The position numbers were made by a program, and so were the translations under genes. Positions 1-7,256 of a stretch of 64,000 bases of DNA are shown here, in pieces. Below the pieces are notes generated by a model. It was not told where the DNA came from and did no database searches. It was given only the letters and a program-made list of their open reading frames with translations. This stretch comes from Palsa-883 sp963847615. Its GTDB lineage: Bacteria; Pseudomonadota; Alphaproteobacteria; Acetobacterales; Acetobacteraceae. The stretch lies in contig CAWKAN010000027.1 of assembly GCA_963847615.1 (NCBI GenBank), positions 1-64,000 of the forward strand, written 5' to 3'. Each line of letters opens with the position of its first letter. Positions within the stretch are counted from its first letter, which is position 1.

Positions 1-46
1 ATCGTAGCAGGCGCCGCCGAGGGGTCAATCTTTCCGCCGGCTGGTA

Positions 47-1093
47 TTAGCTGTTCGGCCCGCGCTCCATCGAGACCGGCTGCCAGCGCCGCAGCTCGGA
101 CTTCATCAGCACCGCCGGGTTGACGCAGCTCATCGGCCACTTGCCGCGCAGCACCAGCGCCAGCTCGCGCCCGACATGGCGTTTCCGGGCCGGATCGAAC
201 CGGGCGGAGGCCGACGCCGTGTGCGCGCTGAGCGTCACGTTCGCCATCCCCAGGATCGGGTTGTTGTTGCCCGGCGGCTCGATCTCCAGCACGTCGAGGC
301 CGGCGTGCGCGATCCAGCCCTCGGCCAGCGCCTTGATCAGCCCGGATTCCTGCACCGTCGGGCCGCGGCCGGTGTTGATGAAGATGGCGGTCGGCTTCAT
401 CAGCCGGAAGTGCTTCTCCATCAGCATGCCCTCGGCCTCCGGCGTCGCCGGGGCGTGCATCGACACGAAGTCGGACTGGCTCAGCACCTCCTCGAGCGTG
501 GCGGGGATCACGCCGTGCTCGATCATGATCAGTTCCTCGATGAACGGGTCATAGGCCATCACCCGCAGGCCGAACGGCTTGGCGCGCTTGGCCACCGCGC
601 GGGCGACATGGCCGAAGGCGATCAGGCCGAGCGTCTGGCCCAGCAGGCGCGGGATCTGCAGCAGCGCCGGGCGGCCTTCGCGCCAGCGCCCCTCGCGCAC
701 CATGCGGTCCTGTTCGAGCGTCCGGCGATGCGACGCCAGCAGCAGCATCATCGCGTGATCGGCGACCTCCTCGATGAAGGTATCGGGGCAGTTGGTCACC
801 GGCAGGCCGCGCGCGGTGGCGGCGACGACATCGACGCTGTCGACGCCGACGCTGCCCAGCACGATGGCGCGGCACTTCGCCGGCAGCGCGTCCACCACCT
901 TCCTGGTGAAGCGCATGCCCTTGGCATAGATCGCGTCGGCGTCCTGGGCGAATTTGATGAAGCCGTCCTCATCCGCGGGGCCTTCGACGATCTCGGCGTC
1001 GAGGCCGGCGAGGTCCTCCATCTCGTATGCGTAACCGCCGCCCGCGACGGTGAAGCTCGCCCCGGCGGGCGTCGCGATCTTGAATTTGGCCAA
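47..1093 (-). CDS. D-2-hydroxyacid dehydrogenase (NAD-dependent)
   Basis: Predicted cytoplasmic oxidoreductase interconverting a 2-hydroxyacid and its 2-oxoacid. The protein is 348 residues, normal for the family. The catalytic triad is visible: Arg243 in TGRGP, Glu272 in LEIEPP and His291 in SAHTAS. The Rossmann glycine motif is degenerate (AFGHVAR near 159-165), as in CtBP-like branches. The start is a TTG at 1093, because GAGGAG lies 7 bases upstream and family similarity begins there; longer in-frame extensions run into a palindromic repeat. The next gene upstream on the same strand is an enolase-superfamily enzyme, which suggests a sugar-acid or hydroxyacid catabolic unit. The substrate cannot be told from sequence. 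Confidence 0.88.
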   Translation of the reverse strand: MAKFKIATPAGASFTVAGGGYAYEMEDLAGLDAEIVEGPADEDGFIKFAQDADAIYAKGMRFTRKVVDALPAKCRAIVLGSVGVDSVDVVAATARGLPVTNCPDTFIEEVADHAMMLLLASHRRTLEQDRMVREGRWREGRPALLQIPRLLGQTLGLIAFGHVARAVAKRAKPFGLRVMAYDPFIEELIMIEHGVIPATLEEVLSQSDFVSMHAPATPEAEGMLMEKHFRLMKPTAIFINTGRGPTVQESGLIKALAEGWIAHAGLDVLEIEPPGNNNPILGMANVTLSAHTASASARFDPARKRHVGRELALVLRGKWPMSCVNPAVLMKSELRRWQPVSMERGPNS

Positions 1094-1149
1094 GTTCAGT
1101 CTCCTCGGTTGTAGTGCCTCAACAGGATGTGGGTGGGTACGAGCTATCA

Positions 1150-1252
1150 CTCCCCCTCCCCTGGCGGGAGGGGGCTGGGGGGAGGGGGCCCGCGGCTTCA
1201 ATGGTGCCGATCGACCCCTCCCCCCAACCCCCTCCCGCCAGGGGAGGGGGAG
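1150..1252. repeat. Intergenic G/C-rich inverted repeat
   Basis: Two nearly complementary arms of about 38 bases (1150-1188 and 1215-1252) are separated by a short loop. Each consists of C-runs and G-runs around CTGGCGGGAGGG. The repeat lies between two genes on the minus strand and can form a strong hairpin in RNA. Dispersed repeats of this style are common in alphaproteobacteria. Translations such as PLPWREG in this area are repeat-derived and not protein. Confidence 0.8.
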
Positions 1253-1260
1253 AAGTGAGG

Positions 1261-2437
1261 TCAGCCCTTCGGCGGTCGCGCGCGCACCGCCGTCTCGTTC
1301 ACATCGATCCCCCAGCCCGGCCCCTTCGGCAGCACGAATTCGCCGTTCTCGATCGCCGGCACCGTGGTGTAGAACTCGTCGCGCCACGGCGCGCTGTCGA
1401 TGTCGATCTCCATCACCCGGAAATTCGGCGCCACCGCGCTGAACGTCGCGCTGATCGCGCTGCACAGATGCCCGTAGAAATTATGCGGCGCGCAGTTCAC
1501 CTCGTAGACGTCGGCCATCGCCGCGATCTTCAGCGATTCATTCAAGCCGTTCCAGATCACGTCGATGATCGCCACGTCGGTCGCGTAGCTGTCGAAGAAC
1601 GGCTTGAACTCGCGCCGTCCGTGCAACGTCTCGCACGAGGCGATCGGGCAGGGCGCGCCGCGCTTGATCTCGGCCAGCGACGGCGCGTCGTGCGTGTCGA
1701 TCTCCAGCCAGGTCAGGTTGGCCGGCGCCACCGCCGCGGCGATGCGCTTGAAGCCCTCGGTCTTGAAATGGAAATTGACGTCGAGATGGATGCCCATCTC
1801 GGGCCCCACCGCCGGCGCGGATCGCCATCAACTGCTCGGTCACGCCGCGGGTCAGCCGGTTGTCCCAGTTCAGCTCCGGCCAGCCCGGCGTGCGCCCGAA
1901 CCCCGGCGTGAACGAGGCCAGCGCGCCGTCCACCACCGGCAGGATGTTGGTCTTCAGCGCACGGAAGCCGCGCTGCTTCACCTCCTGCGCATGCCGCGCC
2001 AGGTCGTCGTAGCTGCGCAGCGCGGGCACGCCCAGCAGCGCGGCGCTGCGCACCCGATAGGTGCCGAAATGCGACCAGTAGACCGGAATGCGCTCTCGGA
2101 TCGGCCCGCCGAACAGCGCGTAGACCGGCACGCCGTACGCCTTGCCGGTGACGTCGAGCAGCGCGTTCTCGATCGCCGCGATCGCCTGCTGGTTGATCCC
2201 GCCGCGCGACTGCCGCGTCAGCACGTGCAAGTGCTGCGTCACCTGCTCATAGCGGCGCGGGTCCTTGCCGATCAGCGCCGGCGTCAGGCCGCGAATCACG
2301 TCGGACAGGCCGGTGGAGCCGAAGCTCTCGTTGAACTCCGACCAGCCGACGATCCCGTCGTCGGTGCTGACCTTGAGGAAGGAGAACATCCGCCACCCGG
2401 CGTCCGCCTGCAGCGTCTCAACCCGTGCGATCTTCAT
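1261..2437 (-). pseudogene. Mandelate racemase/muconate lactonizing-type enzyme, one frameshift
   Basis: Enolase-superfamily enzyme, probably a sugar-acid dehydratase or racemase. The N-terminal capping domain (MKIARVETLQ onward) and the barrel start, including the lysine motif RALKTN, read in one frame to about 1810. The rest, with metal-ligand regions HLDVNFHFK, LEIDTHD and CETLHGRREF, reads in the next frame and ends at 1261. Removing one G from the GCC-GGC-GGT stretch near 1808-1815 restores a continuous protein of about 390 residues. The ATG at 2437 follows a GGGGGAA ribosome site. No other decay is visible, so a sequence error is as likely as a true mutation. The neighbour downstream is a hydroxyacid dehydrogenase. 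Confidence 0.82.
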
Positions 2438-2542
2438 GCGTTCCCCCGGTCTGGCGTTGCAGCGACCTTGGCGGGCGATTCCAAGCACGCCGGGGGGAGG
2501 AAGGGAAGGCCAGGGGGGTCCCGTTCCCGCCCCCCGCCGAGG

Positions 2543-3076
2543 CTACGGGATTCACCCACCCCCTGCCCGCGAGTGTCAACCGACCGGTCGGCCCTGGGCG
2601 GGTTCGCAGCGTCCGCAGGCAAGCAAGCAAGCAAGAATTTGGCTCTTATGGCGTTGACTGTTGGACGGCCCCGTAGGGCGGAAAAGCGCAGCGCCTTCCG
2701 CCACCGCCGGGCGAGCCGCTCGCATCTGCCGACGTCCCCAACAACATATCCCGCCGCCGTCCGATGGCGGAAGGCGCTGCGCTTTTCCGCCCTACGGGGC
2801 CGTCCAACCGTCAACGCCATATGAGCCAAGAATTTCAACCCGGAGGAAGCGCGGAGGGCCACGCAGGGCCACGGAGAAGGCATCGATGCGCTGCGCGCGG
2901 TGCCGGCACCGACGACCGCGCGAAGCGCCCAAATTTCTTGCTTCTCCGTGGCCCTGCGTGGCCCTCCGCGCTTCCTCCGTGTTGGAATCCTTGACTTGCT
3001 TGCGATGCAGCCAGCGCCCAGGTCGCATCACCGGAGCGCGCCGACCGCCGCGGGCAACGATCGGTGAATGCCGTAG
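2543..3076. repeat. Family CB element, copy 1 (with family A inserted)
   Basis: A roughly 340-bp element with short inverted ends, CTACGGGATTCACC at 2543 and its near complement at 3076. It has two recognisable parts. Part C contains ACCGACCGGTCGGCCCTGGG and leads to CAAGCAAGCAAG. Part B is an inverted repeat whose arms, about 38 bases at 2842-2880 and 2941-2979, begin GGAGGAAGCGCGGAGGGCC. A family A element interrupts it at 2641-2827. Three more copies lie near 19.0, 45.6 and 57.3 kb, always between genes and in both orientations. Open frames read through it are repeat-derived. Confidence 0.85.
2641..2827. mobile_element. Family A MITE, copy 1 (187 bp)
   Basis: A 187-bp element with terminal inverted repeats of about 63 bases (ends GGCTCTTATGG and GGCTCATATGG, continuing through GTAGGGCGGAAAAGCGCAGC) and a 61-base centre. 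It is flanked by the 8-bp direct repeat AAGAATTT at 2633-2640 and 2828-2835, a typical transposition footprint. It encodes nothing. GG ends with 8-bp duplications at AT-rich targets resemble ISL3-family transposition; this is inference, as no transposase is present here. Confidence 0.85.
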
Positions 3077-3165
3077 CCCGCCGAGGGGGGCGTCGGCGGG
3101 CTTGCAGGCGGGACCCGGAGCTTCGCTTTGGTTCAAATGATCGCCAGGGCCGGGTGCGCCAGCCT

Positions 3166-3193
3166 CTTGAACCGCGGTCGGTGCTGACTAGAT
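3166..3193 (+). promoter_or_regulatory. Candidate RpoH (heat-shock sigma) promoter
   Basis: CTTGAA at 3166-3171 and CTAGAT at 3188-3193 are separated by 16 bases. This is close to the alphaproteobacterial sigma-32 pattern (CTTGAA, then CYTATNT). It lies about 100 bases upstream of a small heat-shock protein gene, which supports the reading. Confidence 0.45.
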
Positions 3194-3199
3194 TCAGGA

Positions 3200-3295
3200 T
3201 GTCCGGAGCGCCCAATTGGGGTTTCGGGGCTTGCGTGGGGTCGGCCCAGCCGGGCGGCCCGAACCATAGGCCTTGCTAATTGCAGGAGGTTTGCC
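3200..3295 (+). ncRNA. Candidate ROSE-like RNA thermometer in the hsp20 leader
   Basis: The leader ends with CCTTGCTAATTGCAGGAGG just before the ATG. CCUUGC can pair with GCAGG and so cover the AGGAGG ribosome site. TTGCT sits directly opposite, matching the UYGCU motif of ROSE elements that control small heat-shock genes in rhizobia. A second GC-rich hairpin (GGCCC/GGGC) lies upstream. The expected leader length of about 90 bases fits the family. Not confirmed by a covariance search. Confidence 0.4.
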
Positions 3296-3760
3296 ATGAC
3301 GACGTTCGACTTTGCACCACTGTTCCGTACCGCCATCGGTTTCGACCGGTTGGCCCGCCTGGCGGACACCGCCAGTGCCAGTGCCGACGCGCAGAGCTAC
3401 CCACCCTACAACATCGAGCGGACCGGCGATGACACCTACCGCCTGACCATGGCGGTGGCCGGATTCAGACCATCCGACCTCGACATCACCGTGAAGGACA
3501 ACACGCTGCTGATCAGCGGTCGGGTGACCGCGGAGGGCGAGGGGGCCGAGATGCTGTATCGCGGCATCGCCGGGCGGGCGTTCGAGCGCCGCTTCGTGCT
3601 GGCCGACCACATGGTGGTCGAGGATGCCGATCTGCGCGACGGATTGCTGCATGTCGGCCTGAAGCGCGTGGTGCCGGAGGCGCTGAAGCCGCGCAAGATC
3701 GCGATCGGCGGCGCGTCTCCCTCGGCCATCGCCAGCGAGCCGGTCGCCAAGGCGGCCTGA
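3296..3760 (+). CDS. Hsp20-family small heat-shock protein
   Basis: ATP-independent chaperone that binds unfolding proteins in the cytoplasm. The 154-residue protein has the class A (IbpA-like) layout: an N-terminal arm with YPPYNIER, an alpha-crystallin domain at about 37-130 with FRPSDLDITVKDNTLLISG, and a short basic tail. The start ATG follows a perfect AGGAGG. A heat-shock promoter and a possible RNA thermometer lie upstream, and a strong terminator follows at 3787-3811, so it is a single-gene unit. Confidence 0.93.
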   Translation: MTTFDFAPLFRTAIGFDRLARLADTASASADAQSYPPYNIERTGDDTYRLTMAVAGFRPSDLDITVKDNTLLISGRVTAEGEGAEMLYRGIAGRAFERRFVLADHMVVEDADLRDGLLHVGLKRVVPEALKPRKIAIGGASPSAIASEPVAKAA

Positions 3761-3786
3761 CGCGTCGCGGCGCGGGGGTGAACGAA

Positions 3787-3811
3787 GGGGCCGGGCAACC
3801 GGCCCCTTTTT
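3787..3811 (+). terminator. Rho-independent terminator after hsp20
   Basis: Perfect 8-base stem GGGGCCGG/CCGGCCCC with a GCAA loop, followed by five T residues. It ends the hsp20 transcript and insulates the toxin-antitoxin operon downstream. Confidence 0.92.
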
Positions 3812-3830
3812 CGTGGCGCAAGGCTTAATA

Positions 3831-3878
3831 TTTGCTGATAGCGAAAATTCCCCTTGACGCCTCTTCGCCATCAGCGAA
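3831..3878 (+). promoter_or_regulatory. Toxin-antitoxin operator: two TTYGC-N5-GCGAA palindromes around a -35
   Basis: Two copies of one dyad, TTTGC-TGATA-GCGAA (3831-3845) and TTCGC-CATCA-GCGAA (3864-3878), lie 33 bases apart centre to centre. A TTGACG -35 candidate (3854-3859) sits between them. The arrangement just upstream of the toxin ATG fits negative autoregulation by the HTH antitoxin. The predicted transcription start is within a few bases of the ATG, so the toxin mRNA may be nearly leaderless. Confidence 0.6.
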
Positions 3879-3891
3879 CAAATCGGCGCGC

Positions 3892-4143
3892 ATGGGGCTC
3901 ATCATCCCGCCGGACGTGCTTCAGCAGTTGGCGGCGGTGCCGAAACAGGACCGGGAGCGCCTGCTGAAGGCGCTTGAAATGGTGGCGGCGGCGCCGAAAA
4001 GACGATTCTCCTTCGTCACGGAACTCGTCGCCCAGCCAGGGGTGTGGCGGTTGCGCAAAGGCGATTGGCGCGCCGTGTTCCGCCGACGTGGTGGCGACGT
4101 GGTGGTGGACCGGGTCGGCAATCGAAAGGATGTCTATCGATGA
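3892..4143 (+). CDS. RelE/HigB-family toxin
   Basis: Small basic protein of 83 residues, probably a RelE-fold mRNA interferase. The fold signature VWRLRKGDWRAVFRRRGGDVVV, followed by the terminal RKDVYR, is typical of the family. The ATG at 3892 is chosen because it starts the conserved N-terminal helix and lies just after the operator; there is no strong ribosome site. A TTG at 3832 would overlap the operator. It overlaps the antitoxin gene by ATGA at 4140, so the two are translationally coupled. Toxin-first order matches HigBA-type modules. Confidence 0.82.
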   Translation: MGLIIPPDVLQQLAAVPKQDRERLLKALEMVAAAPKRRFSFVTELVAQPGVWRLRKGDWRAVFRRRGGDVVVDRVGNRKDVYR

Positions 4144-4889
4144 GTGCCGCTGCGAACGCCTTCAAGCCGCTGGCCCAAACGCGGGACACCATCACGCTCA
4201 GGCGGGCGGATTTCGAGGCGTTGGTGCGCTCTGCCGAGGATGCGATCGATCTCGCCGCCGTGACGGCGCATCGCGCGTACGAGGACCGCGTCGGCTGGGA
4301 CGACGCGCGACGCAACTACCTCACAGCGGATGAGGCGCGCCGATTGCTGGATGGCGAAAGTCCGGTGCGGGTCTGGCGCGAAAAGCGGGGGATCAAGCAG
4401 CGGGCTTTGGCCGAAGCGGCCGAGGTCGCGGCGAGCTATCTGGCGGAGATTGAAGGGGGCAAGAAACCGGGAAGCCCGGGTGCCCTGCAGCGGATCGCCA
4501 GCGTACTGGAAGTGCCGATGGGGGACCTCACCGGACAGCCAATCGCCGCGGTGGGCTTACAGCCGGTGCATCGCGCCGAGGCGGCAGCCAAGCGGCTGGC
4601 AGCACTGGCGGCGGATGTGGGAGCCAAGCGGGATCGGGTCGCCGACGAGGCGCACGCGGTTGTCGCCGAATGGCTGACGGTCGCAAGTCGAAGAGGGGGC
4701 GGACATCGGATTGGAGCGGCGCTGCAAGCTTTGACGTTTCGTCTGAGAGACATCGCGTCCGACTGGAGACGTCGATCGATCGAACTGGAGCAGACCGACG
4801 ACCCGCAAGCAGCGATGCGGATGCGGGGCGGATTGGACGCGCTGGAAGCGGCAATCGATGTGTTGCGCGAGGAATATCGGAAGCGCTGA
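4140..4889 (+). CDS. XRE-family antitoxin, unusually long
   Basis: DNA-binding antitoxin and likely autorepressor of the pair. Residues about 75-131 form an XRE helix-turn-helix (VRVWREKRGIKQRALAEAAE, then SYLAEIEGGKK). The first 60 residues carry DTITLRRADFEALVRSAEDA, a segment seen in front of HTH domains of such antitoxins. Residues 140-249 form an extra, mostly helical, charged tail ending LREEYRKR, roughly doubling the usual length. The start overlaps the toxin stop. What the tail does is unknown; it could bind toxin, dimerise or bind another partner. Confidence 0.82.
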   Translation: MSAAANAFKPLAQTRDTITLRRADFEALVRSAEDAIDLAAVTAHRAYEDRVGWDDARRNYLTADEARRLLDGESPVRVWREKRGIKQRALAEAAEVAASYLAEIEGGKKPGSPGALQRIASVLEVPMGDLTGQPIAAVGLQPVHRAEAAAKRLAALAADVGAKRDRVADEAHAVVAEWLTVASRRGGGHRIGAALQALTFRLRDIASDWRRRSIELEQTDDPQAAMRMRGGLDALEAAIDVLREEYRKR

Positions 4890-4896
4890 CCCTTCC

Positions 4897-5970
4897 CTAC
4901 GCGTTCATCCCGCGCACCGCCTCGCACACCGCGCGCGTCACTTCCTTGGTCGTCGCCTTGCCGCCAAGATCCGGTGTCAGAATCCCCGCCGCGCAGACCT
5001 GCTCCACCGCGCGCATCAGCAGCGCGGCGGCTTGCTTCTCCCCCAGATGCTCCAGCATCATCGCCCCGGTCCAGAAGCTGGCCACCGGGTTGGCGATGCC
5101 CTTGCCGGTGATGTCGAAGGCCGAGCCGTGGATCGGCTCGAACATCGACGGACCGCGCCGCTCGGGGTCGACGTTCGCGGTCGGCGCGATGCCGAGCGAG
5201 CCGGCCAGCGCGGCGGCCAGGTCGGACAGGATGTCGGCGTGCAGGTTGGTCGCCACCACCGTATCGATCGTGCGCGGGTGGCGGACCATGCGCATGGTCA
5301 TCGCGTCCACCAGCTCCTTGTCCCAGCTCACGTCTTTGTAGTCGAATGAGACCAGCGCGGCGATCTCGTCCCAGAACACCATGCCGTGGCGCTGCGCGTT
5401 CGACTTGGTGACCACGGTCAGTTGCTTGCGCGGCCGGCCGCGCGCCAGCTCGAACGCATAGCGCATGATCCGCTCGACGCCGGCGCGGGTGAAGATGGCG
5501 GTCTCGGTGGCGACCTCGATCGGCAGGCCGCGATGCGCCCGCCCGCCATGGCCGGCATACTCGCCCTCGCTGTTCTCGCGCACGATCACCCAATCCAGGT
5601 CGCCCGGCCCGACATCGCGCAGCGGCGAGGTGATGCCGGGCAGGATGCGCGTCGGGCGGACGTTGGCGTATTGGTCGAGCCCCTGGCAGATCGGCAGCCG
5701 CAGTCCCCACAGCGTGACGTCGTCGGGGATGTTGGGATCGCCGACGGCACCGAAATAGATCGCGTCCGCGGTGCGCAACCAGGCCATCGCGTCGGCCGGC
5801 ATGAAGCGGCCATGCTTGCGGTAGTAGTTCGAGCCCCAGTCGTAGTGCGCCACCTTCAGCGTGAAGCCGCCGTCGCGCGCGGCGACCGCGTCGAGCACCT
5901 CGAGCCCGGCGCTGATCACCTCCGGGCCAATGCCGTCGGCGGGTATCGAGGCGATGCGGTGCTCGGCCAT
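4897..5970 (-). CDS. ttuC: Tartrate/3-isopropylmalate-type dehydrogenase
   Basis: NAD- and metal-dependent beta-decarboxylating dehydrogenase of the tartrate dehydrogenase branch. The 357-residue protein begins with IPADGIGPEV and contains VIVRENSEGEYAG, the substrate lysine/asparagine region VTKSNAQRHG, the metal-binding NLHADILSDL and the adenine pocket FEPIHGSAFDITGKG. These features match TtuC-like enzymes better than LeuB; malate or another hydroxyacid remains possible. It is convergent with the antitoxin gene, only 7 bases apart. It may belong with the hydroxyacid genes at 0-2.4 kb. Confidence 0.85.
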   Translation of the reverse strand: MAEHRIASIPADGIGPEVISAGLEVLDAVAARDGGFTLKVAHYDWGSNYYRKHGRFMPADAMAWLRTADAIYFGAVGDPNIPDDVTLWGLRLPICQGLDQYANVRPTRILPGITSPLRDVGPGDLDWVIVRENSEGEYAGHGGRAHRGLPIEVATETAIFTRAGVERIMRYAFELARGRPRKQLTVVTKSNAQRHGMVFWDEIAALVSFDYKDVSWDKELVDAMTMRMVRHPRTIDTVVATNLHADILSDLAAALAGSLGIAPTANVDPERRGPSMFEPIHGSAFDITGKGIANPVASFWTGAMMLEHLGEKQAAALLMRAVEQVCAAGILTPDLGGKATTKEVTRAVCEAVRGMNA

Positions 5971-6674
5971 GGGTCTGTCTTCCGGCTGTGATAGGACTTG
6001 GGTGGGTTGTACCAAGCCGTCCCGCCGCTGACAACCGGCGTTGGCGGGAGACGGCCAGGGGGTCCGTCCCCGCGTCGGCGCAGTTGACGCCACGCCGGCC
6101 CGGAAGCTGCCTGGCCGGTGGCAGTGCGCGCGGTTTGCCGTGTCGGATTTGCTTGACACGGAACCGCCGGGAAGCGCAGGATTTCGGTGTCGTCAACAGA
6201 GACAGGAGGGTGCCCAAACAGCATGACTCCACCGGGTATAGTTGGAGTTGCCGACTGTCGTGGCATCGGCAACCAAGTGACAAGTCCACGTTATCATCGG
6301 GGCTTTTGCTCCGAGAGCGAAGCAGCGCTTCGCACAAGGACCCCCGCTTAACGCCGAGTGCGTGCGGGGGTCAGTGCGTTCCGACATTTTCATTATGGTT
6401 GGTGCCCGCAACGATAATGCGATCGTCGCGGGTGAGTTGGCGCATTGGCACATCATCGTCGACTCGCGTACCGGCCATAGCGGCTGGCGCCGCCATGGTG
6501 ACCCAACAATCGGATCGGTTCGGACGCCGGGGTTGCGCCGGCCGTCGCCCCAGGGGCGCGCCGCGCCGGGTTGGCCGGTTTACGATGCTGCATCAATATG
6601 ACTTGCCCTGGCTGGTTGCCCGGGCGTTCTGCCCGGCGGCTGGGTGATCCGCTTGGCGGCTGCTTCAGCGCTGA
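5971..6674. other. Intergenic, no gene recognised
   Basis: About 700 bases without a convincing reading frame. Two hairpins are visible: GCGAAGC/GCTTCGC at about 6318-6334, and GACCCCCGC with GCGGGGGTC at about 6340-6372. A TTGACA box lies at 6153-6158 on the plus strand without a good -10. The segment could hold a small RNA, but nothing proves it. Confidence 0.5.
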
Positions 6675-6843
6675 CCCGGATTTCTTCCACTGTCGCGGGA
6701 TAATGGCGAAGGGTATTGTCGTGCCCCAAGGTAGCCCCGGGGCTTTTCCTGCCGCCGCCGACACGGGGCGTATTCGCAAGGCGCGAAACACTTTGCCCCG
6801 GCAAGGACCAAGCCAGCACCCGCGCGAGTGTGAGAAACCCGGG
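6675..6843. repeat. Family E inverted-repeat element, copy 1
   Basis: A 169-bp element starting CCCGGATTTCTTCCACTGTC and ending with the inverse GAGTGTGAGAAACCCGGG. Inner features shared with the other copies are GCGGGATAATGGCGAAGGG near the left end and GGCAAGGACCAAGCCAG near the right. Related copies lie at 9473, 52978 and 59732. The 400 bases that follow, up to the DUF3300 gene, show no gene. Confidence 0.75.
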
Positions 6844-7256
6844 CTGCAACACGCCGCAAAGATGCTCGGTCGGTTAACGCCGGTCGCAAAACCCAACCGC
6901 ATGAGGATAACGCTATCGAATTTCAGACGGAATGAATTCGTCGAAGCAGCGGCGCCCCGTCGTCCGACCGCGGAGCGGACCAAGGCAGATTTGACGCAGG
7001 TCAATGCGCTGCACCGCGGCGTTCGTCCATTCAGCAACAGAAGAAATCCGCAACAGCCGGCGCGCCATCAAATTGCCTGCTTTACCGTGTGTTAAGCGAA
7101 GTCAGCGCCAATTTCCTGGTCAATCAAGGAATCCGCGCCCCTTGCCCGCATGCTTCCGGTTGCCGTGGACGGGAGGCAGTCCGGTCTTCGCGTCGGGCGG
7201 AGACAGAAGGCGTTTTTCGGTTGGAGCTGTGACACGTTTTCGCGAGGAGACTTCAG

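Noticed and set aside
2434..2883. Long open frames with GRPRRAEKRSAFR-like sequences, also near 19.3, 20.4, 45.8, 53.2 and 57.4 kb
   Set aside because: They are translations of family A and CB repeats in both directions, without starts or ribosome sites that make sense.
6318..6373. Two adjacent hairpins that might be a tRNA or small RNA
   Set aside because: No cloverleaf, anticodon arm or T-loop sequence could be fitted, and there is no T-run after the second hairpin.
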